A DNA stretch of 47,704 nt from an uncultured Oscillospiraceae bacterium (GCA_947629915.1 CANRFN010000033.1:1-47704); one strand, 5' to 3'; counted from the first letter of the stretch, positions 7,210 through 17,167 are shown. Notes: a model not told the origin generated them from the sequence alone. Program-made: numbers and translations.

Positions 7210-10200
7210 TCAGCGCTTTTTCTTGCTGTTGTTTTTGCCGCTGGCCTTGGCGTTCTGGGCCTTTCGCTGGGCTTTGGAGAGCTTCTTCTTGCCGCCAGAT
7301 GGGGCTTGGGCCGCAGGTCCAGCTGCCGGCTTGGGGGCACAGAGGTCTGCCAGGGTGAATGCGGGATGGAAGCTGGCCTCCAGCGCTGCCGCGGCCTCCG
7401 CATCGGGCGCCGGGACGTCCGGGGCCATGTGGGTGCGCACATGGGGCATCACGCGGTCGAAGTCACCGGGAGTCAGCATGTCGTGGGCGTCTTCCGTCCG
7501 CCAGGGATAGACCGTGCAGTTCCAGTAGAAGGAGGCGAGCTTCAGGCCTTTTCCGCCAGGCGTGCTGCAGGCGTACGCATTCAGGTTTTGAAGCAGAGAG
7601 CGGCCGTTCAGAGTGATGAGGTCCAGATAGCAGTACGCTGTCCCCTCTGCCCAGCCGGAGAAGAAGACCTGGTCCCCTTCGGCCAGACGGATGGCGCTTT
7701 GCAGCTGCCGCAGGAACGGTACGGGATCCTCCCCGCAGCGCTCCCTGGGGATCATGAGAGACAGGGCGTTGCAGCCGTACCGCTCCAGGATGATCTGCCC
7801 CTCCTCCCAGAGGCGGCGGTAGATCCGGTACAGCTCCGGCATGCAGGTCTCCCCCCGGAGAATGTCGTCCCGGGGGCGGCCGGTGTCCCGGGGCGCCTGG
7901 GTGAAGGTGTACCGCCGGCGGGTGAGCAGCGCGTCCAGGGAGATGTCCGTCTGGAAGCCCGCGCTCTCCATCTGCTGCCGCAGGTCCGGAAGAGAGAAGG
8001 CGTCTTCGGGCTCTTCTCCGGCCGCCTGAATGTCCGCCACAAAGAGCAGCCGGGCGCCCGTGGGCAGGGCGCAGTTCACCAGCTGTACGGCGATGTCCCG
8101 CGCCTCTTGCGGTGTGCCCTCCGCCAGCTTCGGGTGGTACACGGCCAGGGAGGCCTTCCCGTCCTCCTGGGCGAGGGAGACCCGGACCTCCTGGGCGGGG
8201 ACGGAATCGCGGCCAATGGGGACGAGGTTCGGAACGCCATCCCCGTCTCCGGAGAGGGCGATGTTCCAGCGCTTACCCAGATTGCCGGGGTAGTGGCTGG
8301 TGAGATACCGCATGGCGGGCAGGGTGAGTATGCCGTCCGGAAGGCCGGTGAGCAGGGTGTGTTTGCCCTTGGGCCCCGGGAGCAGGGTGAGCTCCTGGGA
8401 GGGGAAGATGCAGTCTGCCCAGAGGCGGAACTGGGAGAGGGCGTTGGAACTGCCGCCTCCGTTGGTCTGCTGGAGGAGAGCGGATTCCACCGCGGCCATG
8501 TGTTCCCAAAAGGCCTGCCGGCGGGGCTCCCACTGGTTGAAGAACTTGGGGTAGCTGCTGCCCGTGTCGCTCAGGTACTGCTGGATGAGGGCGGCCTTCT
8601 CGCCGGCAATCCGGGTCCCCCACTTGGCGCCCTCCCGGAATCGGTCCGCCAGAAGCAGCACGTTGGCCAGCTTCTCGCAGTATTCCTCGTCCACCTCTGC
8701 CGGATCGCAGGCGGGGAGGGTGTCCAGCAGGCAGCTGTGGATCCGGCTGTATGCCACGGGATTGAACGGCGCGTTGTTGCTGAGGCCATATTTCGCCGTC
8801 TCCTGCAAGAGGGCCAGGGCGCTGTCCCGGGCAGACTGCTCCGGCGGCGTGGCAGACTGTTCCTCTTGGGCTGGAACCGCCATCGGCCCCCACTGGGTCT
8901 CCTGGAAGGCCTTTTCCAGGGCGGCCCGGTCCGCCGCCGAGACCAGATCCTCGGGCGGCGGAAGAAGGTCGGGGTTGAAGCCGGCCTGGGAATAGATCTC
9001 ATGAAACCGATCAGACTCCCGGATGTAGTTCGCAGTCCGGAGAGGGGCGTTCCAGTAGAAGCTGCAGATGCGGATGTCCTCGCCCCCGGGCAGCGTCTGA
9101 AAATAGGTATCCAGCGTGTGCAGCATGGGAATGTTGTCCATGGAGAGAAAGTCGATGTAGCAGTTGCTGGTGCCCTCCGCCCAGCCGGTGAAGAAGACCT
9201 TGTCCATCTCCTCCCTGTGGACCTGCTTTTCCAGCTGCTTGCGGAAAGACGGAAAGTCCTCTCCGCAGACCTTCCTGGGGATGGTGAGGAACCAGTACCC
9301 CACGCCGTACCGCTGGAAGGCGGCCATGCCCTTGCCGTCCCGGAGAAAGTAGATCTCTTCCAGCTCGGGCATGCAGGTCTCGCCCCGGACGATGTCCGCC
9401 CGGGGCCGGGAGACCGCAGCGGGGGTGCGGGTGAAAGACCGCCGGCGGCGCTCCAGGATCTCCTCCGGGGGAATGTCCAGGAGCATGTGCTTCTGCTGGA
9501 ACCACGCCTGCAGGGAAGGCAGCGGAAGGGCGCTCCCAGCGGCAGGCTCCTCCTCTGCCAGCGCGATCTGCCCCACGGAGAAGACGATGGTGGACAGAGA
9601 GAGGTAGTTGTTGATCATCTGTTTGGCGTAGATCAGCGCGGAGATGCCGTCGCCGCGGGCCGCCTGCTGCTCCAGAACGGGATGCCAGACCAGCAGGTCC
9701 ACCTTGCCGCCAACCGCAGAGGCGGTGTTGGGGGTGATGCGGACCAGGATGTCCCTGTTGCGGATCACCTGTCCCTTGACCTGCCCCTCATCCAGATCTG
9801 CGTTTGGCTCGTCCAGCAGCAGTTCCCAGCGGCTGCGGACAGGGAGCGGGGCGTGGCGGAGAAGGTACAGCAGGGGCACCAGAGAGTGGATGCCGTGGGA
9901 ACTGCTCAGGAAAATTTTGCCAGGAGTTGCCCTATCCGGCGGGGACAGCATGAAAAAGTCCGTGGGGAAGCAGGCATCCCAGCGGTTCTTGAGCTCCATC
10001 ATGGCCTCCAGCCGCAGGGCCATGCGCTCCGTGAGGCCGAGCTCCAGATCGGAAAAGGCCTTCCAGATCTCCGCCTGCCGGGCTGCCCAGTCGTGAATGG
10101 TGGCGTAGTACGCGCTGAAGAAGTCTATACATGCTCGCATCTCGTTGTATCTGGGGCTCTCAACGCGCTTCAGCACCTCTGCGGCCTCCTGGTAGCGCAG

Positions 10201-10401
10201 GGATTCGAAGTACAGTTGGGCCACGACGATCAGCAGCTCCTGCGAGGCTTTGGGGTCCTGGATCTGTGGGGAGAGCTTGATGAGGTAGAGCTCCAGCTGC
10301 TCGAAGTCCGGCCTGATGTTCTCGTCTGTGTTGAGATAGGTGAGGTACTGCCGGGCGTCCTGCACAAGCTTTGCTAGAATTTGGGATTTTGAAGATTTCA
10401 A
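7210..10401 (-). CDS. Array paralog B, two-unit protein of unknown function
   Basis: 1063 residues from a TTG at 10401 placed after AAAGGTGGGA; there is no ATG at an equivalent position. Unit 1 carries DWAARQAEIW, RPRADIVRGETCMPELEEI near 340 and FFTGWAEGTSNCY near 406. Unit 2 carries WEPRRQAFW, RGETCMPELYRIY near 850 (Tyr replaces the usual Glu after PEL) and FFSGWAEGTAYCY near 913. From LLTGLPDGILTLPAM to LERYGCNAL the second unit is almost the same as in A, while the first units of A and B are much less alike; this suggests exchange of the second unit between neighbours. The tail is short (KASGKNNSKKKR after the common GKKKLSKAQRKAQNA). Confidence 0.95.
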   Translation of the reverse strand: MKSSKSQILAKLVQDARQYLTYLNTDENIRPDFEQLELYLIKLSPQIQDPKASQELLIVVAQLYFESLRYQEAAEVLKRVESPRYNEMRACIDFFSAYYATIHDWAARQAEIWKAFSDLELGLTERMALRLEAMMELKNRWDACFPTDFFMLSPPDRATPGKIFLSSSHGIHSLVPLLYLLRHAPLPVRSRWELLLDEPNADLDEGQVKGQVIRNRDILVRITPNTASAVGGKVDLLVWHPVLEQQAARGDGISALIYAKQMINNYLSLSTIVFSVGQIALAEEEPAAGSALPLPSLQAWFQQKHMLLDIPPEEILERRRRSFTRTPAAVSRPRADIVRGETCMPELEEIYFLRDGKGMAAFQRYGVGYWFLTIPRKVCGEDFPSFRKQLEKQVHREEMDKVFFTGWAEGTSNCYIDFLSMDNIPMLHTLDTYFQTLPGGEDIRICSFYWNAPLRTANYIRESDRFHEIYSQAGFNPDLLPPPEDLVSAADRAALEKAFQETQWGPMAVPAQEEQSATPPEQSARDSALALLQETAKYGLSNNAPFNPVAYSRIHSCLLDTLPACDPAEVDEEYCEKLANVLLLADRFREGAKWGTRIAGEKAALIQQYLSDTGSSYPKFFNQWEPRRQAFWEHMAAVESALLQQTNGGGSSNALSQFRLWADCIFPSQELTLLPGPKGKHTLLTGLPDGILTLPAMRYLTSHYPGNLGKRWNIALSGDGDGVPNLVPIGRDSVPAQEVRVSLAQEDGKASLAVYHPKLAEGTPQEARDIAVQLVNCALPTGARLLFVADIQAAGEEPEDAFSLPDLRQQMESAGFQTDISLDALLTRRRYTFTQAPRDTGRPRDDILRGETCMPELYRIYRRLWEEGQIILERYGCNALSLMIPRERCGEDPVPFLRQLQSAIRLAEGDQVFFSGWAEGTAYCYLDLITLNGRSLLQNLNAYACSTPGGKGLKLASFYWNCTVYPWRTEDAHDMLTPGDFDRVMPHVRTHMAPDVPAPDAEAAAALEASFHPAFTLADLCAPKPAAGPAAQAPSGGKKKLSKAQRKAQNAKASGKNNSKKKR

Positions 10402-10468
10402 AGGGATGATCCCACCTTTCAACAGATCTGCATGTCCTCATGATACCTGCGGGGGATGGCGGTGTCAA
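10399..10468 (-). promoter_or_regulatory. Promoter and ribosome-binding site of paralog B
   Basis: TTGACA (10463-10468) and TATCAT (10440-10445), spacer 17. In the leader, AAAGGTGGGA-TCA-TCCCTTT forms an inverted repeat that includes the Shine-Dalgarno and the TTG start. Confidence 0.88.
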
Positions 10469-10499
10469 GGAGGAGGAGAACGGGATTTTGGAGTGGAAC

Positions 10500-10529
10500 A
10501 TCCCCGGACACCTGCGGTGTCCGGGGGAT
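10500..10529 (-). terminator. Intergenic hairpin after paralog C
   Basis: CCCCGGACACC pairs with GGTGTCCGGGG around TGC. Same core (CCGGACACC / GGTGTCCGG) as the hairpins after D, H and K. Only a weak U-rich stretch follows. Confidence 0.65.
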
Positions 10530-10537
10530 AGGCGCTC

Positions 10538-13500
10538 TCAGTGCTTGTTCTTGTTGTTCTTGGCGTTCTGGGCTTTCCGCTGGGCCTTGGAGAGCTTCTT
10601 CTTGCCGCTGGCTGGGGCTGCGGGGTCCGGCTCCGAGGTGGGGGCGGGCGCACACAGGTCCTCCGGGGTGAACAGGGGCTGGAAGCTGGCCTCGAAGGCG
10701 GCGGCCGCCTCGGCATCGGGCGCCGGGACGTCCGGGAACCTGTGGCTCCCCAGAAAGGCGGGAATGTCTGGGCTGTCCAGGTCCGAGGGCGCCATCTGGT
10801 CGTATGCCGCATCGATCTGCCAGAAGTACGGCATGCCGCCCCAGAAGAAGGTGCTGAACTGGAGTTGCCTGCCCTCAGAGCTGCTCCTGGCGTACGTGTC
10901 CAGAGCGGTGAGGAGGGAGTTCCCGTGCATGCTGATGAGGTCCAGATACAGGTACCGGGTGCCCTCCGCCCAGCCGGTGAAGAAGACCTTGTCCCCCTCG
11001 GCGAGACTGAGGGTGCGCTGGACCTGCTGGAGGTACGGGAGGGGCTCCTCCCCGCAGAGCGCCTTTGGAATCATCAGGAACACGGCGCTGAGGCCATATC
11101 GCTCCAGGACGATCTGCCCCTCCTCGTTCAGGCGGTAGTAGATGCGCTCCAGCTCCGGCATGCAGGTCTCCCCTCGGAAAATGTCGTCCCGGGGCCGGCC
11201 GGTGTCCCGAGGTGCCCGGGAGATGGCATACCGCCGGCGGGAGAGCAGCGCGTCCGGGGAGATGTCTGTCTGGAAGCCCCTGTCCCGCATCTGCCGCTGC
11301 AGATCCGGCAGGGGAAAGGCGTCCTCTGGCTCCTCTGGGGCCGCCGCGATGTCTGCCACAAAGAGCAGCCGGGCACCCACGGGCAGGGCGCAGTTCACCA
11401 GCTGTACGGCGATATCCCGCGCCTCCTGCGGTGTGCTCTCCGCCAGCTTTGGATGGTACAGGGCCAGGGAGATCTTGCCATCTTTCTGGGTGAGAGAGGC
11501 CCGGACCTCCCGGGCGGGGACGGAGTAGCGGCCCACGGGGATAAAGTCCAGAACGCTGTCTCCGCCTCCGGAGATGGCGATCTTCCAACGCTTTCCCACG
11601 GTGGACGGGTAGTGGCCGGTGAGATATAGCATGGCGGGCAGGGTGAGCACGCCGTCCGGAAGGCCTGTGAGGAAGGTATTTGTGCCCCTTGGCCCCGGGA
11701 GCAGGGTGAGCTCCTGGGCGGGGAAGATGCTGTATGCCCAGAGCCGGAACTCGGAGACGGCATCGGGCTTCCCGCCGCCGGCGACCTGCTTTGCCAGAGC
11801 GGCCTCCACCGCGGCAAAGTGTACCCACAGCTCCTGCCGCCGTACCTCCCACTGGTTGTCTTGGTGGGGATAGCTGCTGCCGAGGTCGCAGATCTGCCGC
11901 TGGGCCTCCGAGAGCGGGGAGGCCCACCGGACGCTCTCCCGGCACCGCCCCGCCTCTGCCAGCACCAGGGTGAGCTTGGTCCGATAGCGTTCTCCGATGT
12001 CTGCGGCGGGATCGGCGGGGAGGGCTGCCTGCAGGCATCTGTGCACCCGGGCGTAGTCCACCGGGGCGTCTTTCCCGCGGCTCTCGTTGAGATAGTCCAC
12101 AGTCTCCTCCAACAGCTGCAGGGCCGCCTCATAGGTCTTGGCGGACGCCTCTGCCGCCTGTTCCGCCCGGTCCGCACCCAATTTCGGAGACCACCGGGTC
12201 TTTCGGAAGGCCTTCTCCATCAGGGCGCGGTCTGGCCTGGAGACCAGCTCCTGCGGCGGTTCGGCGGAATAGGGGTCCATCGCCAGCTGCGTCTCCATCA
12301 CCTGGAAGGCGGTCATCTCACGGACGAGATCGGCGGTGCGCAGCTCGGCATTCCAATAGAAGCTGCAGATGCGGATGTCCTCGCCCCGGAGGACCGCTTT
12401 ACAGTACTTGTTCAGGGTGTTTAGCGTGGACTTGCCGTTCATGGAGAGAAAGTCGATGTAGCAGTTGCGGGTGCCCTCCGCCCAGCCGGTGAAGAACACC
12501 TGGTCCCCCTGCTCCTTGCGGACCTGCGCCTGCAGCTTGGCGCGGAACGCGGCGAAGTTGTCTCCGCAGGTCTTTTTGGGGATGGTGAGAAACCAGTAGC
12601 CCATGCCATACCGCTGGATTGCAGCCATCCCTTTGCGGTCCCGGAGAAAATAGATCTCCTCCAGCTCCGGCATGCAGGTCTCCCCCCGGATGATGTCCGC
12701 CCGGGGGCGGGGAACCTTGCTGGACATGCGGGTGAAAGACAGCCAGCGGTGCTCCAGAATCTGCTGCGGCGCCACGTCCAGCGCCAGACCTCTCTCCTGA
12801 AACCAGCCCTTGAGATCGGGCAGGGGCAGGGTATCCGCCTCGGGCAGTCCCACCTCCGTCACAACGATCTCCTCTACAGACAGCGCCATGGCAGAGAGGG
12901 GGAGCGCGGCATTCACCATCTGTGCCGCCAGATCGGCCGCATATGCGGCAGCGCCGCTCCCCGCCAGTTCCGCCAGAACCGGGTGCCAGATGGTGAGGCG
13001 CACCTTGGACACCGCGCCGTACAGCACACCGGGGGTGATCTGCACGCGGGTCTCCCTCGTGCTGAGTTTCCTGCCGTTGATGGCGAAGACCTTGTTGCCA
13101 GTGGCCGGCTCCTCCAGAAGCACGGACCAGCGCCGGGAGAGGGAGGGCGGTGTGTGCTGGATCAGATAGAGCAGGGGAACCAGGGAGAAGATGCCGCCGG
13201 GGCAGCCCAGCACCAGGGTCCCCTTATTCCCGTCCTTGGGCGGCCGCACCAGCAGATATGAGGCGGGGAAATAGGGGTCTACGCTCCGCCGGAGTGCGGA
13301 TACCTCCCGGGAGAAGTTCTCGTTGTCCTCGGTGAGGGCCTTCTCTGCCAGCTTGAAGGCGTTCCAGATGTCCTTCTGCCGGGACGCCCAGTCGTGAAAG
13401 GTGGTGTAGTACCCGCAGTAGAAGTCGTTGTTCACTCGCATCTCGTTGAAAGAGAGGTCCTCGAGATGTTCCAGCACCTCTGCAGACTCCGCATAGCGCA

Positions 13501-13702
13501 TGGACTCGAAATACAGTCTGGCCACGGTGCAATAGAGGTCCGAAGGGACAACGGCGTCCTGGAGATGGGGCGCGAGCTCTGTGAGATAGCGGTGCAGTTT
13601 GCCAAAATCTGGCTGGAAGACGGGATCCGAGGAGAGCTTGTCCAGATAGAGACAGGCTTCCCGCATGGTGTCCTTGGTTTTTTGGGAAGTGGAAGATCGC
13701 AA
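10538..13702 (-). CDS. Array paralog C, two-unit protein of unknown function
   Basis: 1054 residues from TTG at 13702, chosen by the shared AAAGGTGGGAC spacer; an ATG at 13774 lies upstream of the promoter's -10 and cannot be the start. Unit 1: VARLYFESMRYAESAEVLEHL, DWASRQKDIW, RPRADIIRGETCMPELEEI near 341, FFTGWAEGTRNCY near 406, CGDNF instead of CGEDF. Unit 2: WEVRRQELW, PARDI-type segments ending in VNCALPVGARLLFV, RGETCMPELERIY near 844, FFTGWAEGTRYLY near 910 (Leu replaces the usual Cys). The tail is the shortest full tail (NAKNNKNKH). The second unit groups with A and B. Confidence 0.94.
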   Translation of the reverse strand: MRSSTSQKTKDTMREACLYLDKLSSDPVFQPDFGKLHRYLTELAPHLQDAVVPSDLYCTVARLYFESMRYAESAEVLEHLEDLSFNEMRVNNDFYCGYYTTFHDWASRQKDIWNAFKLAEKALTEDNENFSREVSALRRSVDPYFPASYLLVRPPKDGNKGTLVLGCPGGIFSLVPLLYLIQHTPPSLSRRWSVLLEEPATGNKVFAINGRKLSTRETRVQITPGVLYGAVSKVRLTIWHPVLAELAGSGAAAYAADLAAQMVNAALPLSAMALSVEEIVVTEVGLPEADTLPLPDLKGWFQERGLALDVAPQQILEHRWLSFTRMSSKVPRPRADIIRGETCMPELEEIYFLRDRKGMAAIQRYGMGYWFLTIPKKTCGDNFAAFRAKLQAQVRKEQGDQVFFTGWAEGTRNCYIDFLSMNGKSTLNTLNKYCKAVLRGEDIRICSFYWNAELRTADLVREMTAFQVMETQLAMDPYSAEPPQELVSRPDRALMEKAFRKTRWSPKLGADRAEQAAEASAKTYEAALQLLEETVDYLNESRGKDAPVDYARVHRCLQAALPADPAADIGERYRTKLTLVLAEAGRCRESVRWASPLSEAQRQICDLGSSYPHQDNQWEVRRQELWVHFAAVEAALAKQVAGGGKPDAVSEFRLWAYSIFPAQELTLLPGPRGTNTFLTGLPDGVLTLPAMLYLTGHYPSTVGKRWKIAISGGGDSVLDFIPVGRYSVPAREVRASLTQKDGKISLALYHPKLAESTPQEARDIAVQLVNCALPVGARLLFVADIAAAPEEPEDAFPLPDLQRQMRDRGFQTDISPDALLSRRRYAISRAPRDTGRPRDDIFRGETCMPELERIYYRLNEEGQIVLERYGLSAVFLMIPKALCGEEPLPYLQQVQRTLSLAEGDKVFFTGWAEGTRYLYLDLISMHGNSLLTALDTYARSSSEGRQLQFSTFFWGGMPYFWQIDAAYDQMAPSDLDSPDIPAFLGSHRFPDVPAPDAEAAAAFEASFQPLFTPEDLCAPAPTSEPDPAAPASGKKKLSKAQRKAQNAKNNKNKH

Positions 13703-13767
13703 AGGGACGGTCCCACCTTTCGATTGATGTCCCGGGGGCATGATACCTGTCGGGGAGGCGGTGCTTA
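13700..13767 (-). promoter_or_regulatory. Probable promoter and ribosome-binding site of paralog C
   Basis: TATCAT at 13740-13745 in the usual context. The -35 is degraded to TAAGCA (13762-13767) with a 16-base spacer, so this promoter is probably weaker. Leader has GGGA-CCG-TCCC between Shine-Dalgarno and the TTG. Confidence 0.6.
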
Positions 13768-13771
13768 GGGG

Positions 13772-13804
13772 CATTCCCCGGACACCGCCGGTGTCCGGGG
13801 AATG
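13772..13804 (-). terminator. Intergenic hairpin after paralog D
   Basis: Perfect 15-base arms, CATTCCCCGGACACC and its complement, around a GCC loop. Lies between the D stop and the C promoter. Confidence 0.65.
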
Positions 13805-13816
13805 GGAACAGCGCTC

Positions 13817-16800
13817 TCAGCGCTTGTTCTTGCCGTTGTTTTTGCTGCCCTTGGCGTTCTGGGCTTTCCGCTGGGCCTTGGAGAGCTTCTTTTTGCCGCC
13901 GGCGGGGGCTTGAGCGGCCGGTGTTGCAGCCGACTTGGGGGCGTAAAAGTCTGCCAGGGTGAATTCGGGATGGAAGCTGGCCTCCAGCTCTGCCGCGGCC
14001 TCCGCATCCGGCACGGGGTATTCCGGGTGCATGTGGGCCCGGGCAAAGGCCTCGTAGGTCTGGGGGCTGTCCGGGAAGATGATGTTCTGGGCGATCTCTT
14101 TGCGCCAGGCGTGGGGGATGCTGTTCCAATAGGCGGTGCAGAACAGCAGCTTCTCCCCGCCGGGGGTCCGGTTGGCGTACTCGCTCAGGGCAGACAGGAG
14201 AGAGCGGCTGTGCAGGGAGATGAGATCCAGGTAGCAGTACCGGGTGCCCTCCGCCCAGCCGGTGAAGAAGACCTTGTCCCCCTCTGCCTGGGTGAGATAC
14301 TGCCGGACCTGCTGCCGGTACCGGGCGGGGTCTCCGGCGCAGAGCGCGTTGGGAATCATCAGGAACATCCCGCAGAGGCCGTACCGCTCCAGGGTGGCCT
14401 GCCCCTCCTCCCAGAGATGGTAGAAGATGCGGTCCAGCTCCGGCATGCAGGTCTCGCCCCGGAGGATGTCGTCCCGGGGGTGGTCTGTGTCCCGGGGCTG
14501 CCGGGAGATGGTGTACCGCCTCCGGGAGAGCAGCGCGTCCAGGGAGATGTCCGTCTGGAAGCCCGCACTCTCCATCTGCTGTCGCAGCTCCGGCAGGGGG
14601 AAGGCGTCTGCCGGCTCCTCCGGGGCTGCTGTGATCTCGTCCACAGAGAGCAGCCTGGCGCCCACAGGCAGTGCGGCGTTCACCACCCGGGCGGCAGTTG
14701 CCTGGGCCCTCCGGGTGCCCGCCTGCTTGGCCAGCGCCGGGTGCCAGACCGCCAGGTGCGCATTGCCGTTGGACGCCGTGAGGGAGACCCGGATCTCCCG
14801 GGCCGGGACGCTCTCATCCCAGAGGGGGATCAGATCGCCGCTGTCCAAGATACCCTCGCCGGAGATGGCGATGTTCCAGCGCTTGCCGATGCCGGAGGGG
14901 TAGTGGGTGGTGAGGTACCGCATGGCGGGGAGTGTGAGAATGCCGTCCGGGAGGCCCGTGAGCAAGGTGTTCTTCCTGCCGGCCCCGGCGGGGAGCAGGG
15001 TGAGCTCCTGGGAGGGGAAGATGGTATCGGTCCAGAGCAGAAAGTCCGGGATGGCGTGTCTGTCCCCGCCGCCGGCCAGCTGCTTTGCCAGGTCCGATTC
15101 CACCGCGGCAAAGTGTCTCCAGAGATTCTGCCGGCGGGGCTCCCAGTGGTTGAAGTGGTTGGGGTAGCTGCTGCCCAGATCGCACCCGTACTGGCTGGAA
15201 TACAGAAATGGCGGGGCGGTGATGGCGGGCCGCCACTGCTCGCTCTCCCGGAAGCGCTCCTCGGCCTCCAGCAGAGAGGTGATGCCCTCGCGGTACTCTG
15301 CGTTCCCTCTCACGCCGTCCGGCGGCATGGTCTCCACTAGGCACCTGTGCAGCCTGACGTAGTCGTACTGGGCGCCGGTGGCGTTGCAGGCAGCGAGATA
15401 TTCGGCCATCTCGGTGAGCTTGCCCAGGGCATTCCGCTCAAACTGCCTGTCTGGGTCCTCCGCTTCGTTCTCTACGTCTTCCTCTTCTTCGTCATCGAAA
15501 TCCTGGTAGAAGGCGTCGTCATCGTCGTCCTCGAAATCCTCGTCCTCTGCGAGGCGGTCCTCCCCACTGGAGGGGTGCGAGAACAGAAAGTCCCATGGGG
15601 ACGAAGGTCCATCGGATCCCCCGTCCAGCTCTTCATCGTCCATCTCGTAATCCTCGTCCTCATAGCCGAACGGGGGCGGGTCGGAGCGGAGGGTCATGGG
15701 GTGCCACTGGGACGCCAGAAACGCCCGCTCCAGGGCGGCGCGGTCCTCCGGGGAGACCTGCTCACGGGGCCGCTGGGCATCGCACTGCATCTCCCGGAGA
15801 TAATCCGTTGTGCGCAGCTCGCTGTCCCAATAGAAGGTGCAGATGCGGATGCCCTCGCCGCCGGGGAGCTTCGATAGGTATTTGCGCAGCCGGTCCAGGG
15901 TGTCCCTGCTGTCCATGGACAGGAAGTCCACATAGCAGAACTGGGTGCCCTCTGCCCATCCGGTGTAGTAGACGGCATCCTCGCCGATGTTTTGCGCCAG
16001 CCTGCAGCGGAACAGGTAGAAGTCCTCCATGCACACGGCCCTGGGAATGGTGAGAAACCAGTGGCCCACGCCGTAGCGCTGCAGGGTGGCCATGGCCTTG
16101 CGGTTGCGGAGGAAATAGATCTCCTCCAGCTCCGGCAGACAGGTCTCGCCCCGGAGAATGTCTGCCCGGGGACGGGAGACCGCAGTCGGGGTGCGGGAAA
16201 ACTTGTACCAGCGGTATGCCATCACCTGATCCAAGGGGATGTCCAGCTGCAGCTGCCTCTTTTGGAACCAGTCCCGCAGGGCGGGCAGCGGGATGGCATC
16301 TTCTTTGGCAGGGGCAGACTCCGCTACCGCGATCTCCTCCGCATACAGCACCACGGCAGACACGGACAGCGTCCGGTTGATCATGTGTGCGGCCAGTTCC
16401 TCCGCCAAATCGGCAAGGCCGCCGCGTGTCATCTCCGCCAGAACCGGGTGCCAGACCTGGAGAAGCACCCTGTCTGTCCCGGGGCACACCGGGCTTGGGG
16501 TCACCTGAACCAGGATGTCCTGCATCGAAATCTCCTGGCCACGGACCGTGAGGTTGTCCAGCCGCGCCTCGGGGTCGTCCAGGAGGACGGTCCAGTGCCG
16601 CCGGGCGGAGAGGGGGAGCGCATCTTTGAGATAGAGCATGGGGATCAGGGACAGTGCGCCATAGAGACAGTCCAGCAGCAGTTTCCCCCTCTCCCTGCCG
16701 CACGGCGGAGTGATGGTGGTAAAGGCGCAGGGAAGGCTGGGACCCCAGCGCCGCTGGAGCTCCGAGACAGCGCCGCTGATCTGCGCGTCATCCCCGGAGA

Positions 16801-17167
16801 AGGTGTCCTCCAGATCCGTGAACACGGCCCAGATCTCGGAAAACCGGGAGGCCCAGTCCCGGGGCGTGATGCAGTAGCTGTTGTAGAAGGCGCAGGTGGC
16901 CCGCAGCGCGTCCAGGGCGGGGTCCGGGATGCGCTGCAGCACCCCTGCGGCCTCCCCATACCGCAGGGACGCGCAATACAGCCTGGCCATCGCCCGGAGG
17001 AGATCCGGCGGGGGATTGGGGTCTTGGAGACAGGGGGCGAGCTCGGCGGTGTAGCGGTAGAGAAGGGCCAGATCCGGGCTCGCGCTGGGATCTGCCGCGC
17101 ACTTGTCCAGATATGCCAAGGCGTCCTGCAGGGCCTTTGCCGGAAGCGGGGGCGTAGAGGCGTTCAT
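13817..17167 (-). CDS. Array paralog D, two-unit protein with acidic linker
   Basis: 1116 residues, the longest copy, with an ATG start at 17167 after AAAGGTGGGA. Unit 1: DWASRFSEIW (Phe where others have Gln), RGETCLPELEEI near 340 (Leu for Met), YYTGWAEGTQFCY near 402, CMEDF for CGEDF. Between the units, residues about 492-575 form a very acidic stretch (runs such as EDEDFEDDDDDAF and DDEEEEDVENEAED) absent from A-C, E and G-K; it explains why unit 2 motifs fall about 60 residues later (RGETCMPELDRIF near 905, FFTGWAEGTRYCY near 969). Paralog F shares the PFGYE-plus-acidic segment, so D and F descend from one acidic-linker ancestor. Ends with GKKKLSKAQRKAQ and a Lys/Asn tail. Confidence 0.95.
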   Translation of the reverse strand: MNASTPPLPAKALQDALAYLDKCAADPSASPDLALLYRYTAELAPCLQDPNPPPDLLRAMARLYCASLRYGEAAGVLQRIPDPALDALRATCAFYNSYCITPRDWASRFSEIWAVFTDLEDTFSGDDAQISGAVSELQRRWGPSLPCAFTTITPPCGRERGKLLLDCLYGALSLIPMLYLKDALPLSARRHWTVLLDDPEARLDNLTVRGQEISMQDILVQVTPSPVCPGTDRVLLQVWHPVLAEMTRGGLADLAEELAAHMINRTLSVSAVVLYAEEIAVAESAPAKEDAIPLPALRDWFQKRQLQLDIPLDQVMAYRWYKFSRTPTAVSRPRADILRGETCLPELEEIYFLRNRKAMATLQRYGVGHWFLTIPRAVCMEDFYLFRCRLAQNIGEDAVYYTGWAEGTQFCYVDFLSMDSRDTLDRLRKYLSKLPGGEGIRICTFYWDSELRTTDYLREMQCDAQRPREQVSPEDRAALERAFLASQWHPMTLRSDPPPFGYEDEDYEMDDEELDGGSDGPSSPWDFLFSHPSSGEDRLAEDEDFEDDDDDAFYQDFDDEEEEDVENEAEDPDRQFERNALGKLTEMAEYLAACNATGAQYDYVRLHRCLVETMPPDGVRGNAEYREGITSLLEAEERFRESEQWRPAITAPPFLYSSQYGCDLGSSYPNHFNHWEPRRQNLWRHFAAVESDLAKQLAGGGDRHAIPDFLLWTDTIFPSQELTLLPAGAGRKNTLLTGLPDGILTLPAMRYLTTHYPSGIGKRWNIAISGEGILDSGDLIPLWDESVPAREIRVSLTASNGNAHLAVWHPALAKQAGTRRAQATAARVVNAALPVGARLLSVDEITAAPEEPADAFPLPELRQQMESAGFQTDISLDALLSRRRYTISRQPRDTDHPRDDILRGETCMPELDRIFYHLWEEGQATLERYGLCGMFLMIPNALCAGDPARYRQQVRQYLTQAEGDKVFFTGWAEGTRYCYLDLISLHSRSLLSALSEYANRTPGGEKLLFCTAYWNSIPHAWRKEIAQNIIFPDSPQTYEAFARAHMHPEYPVPDAEAAAELEASFHPEFTLADFYAPKSAATPAAQAPAGGKKKLSKAQRKAQNAKGSKNNGKNKR

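Noticed and set aside
7039..10377. Very long plus-strand open frame opposite paralog B, and similar long frames opposite most array genes
   Set aside because: They mirror the minus-strand genes in GC-rich DNA, repeat with the array, lack ribosome-binding sites and encode Gly/Pro/Arg/Val-biased sequence. The minus-strand proteins carry the conserved motifs.
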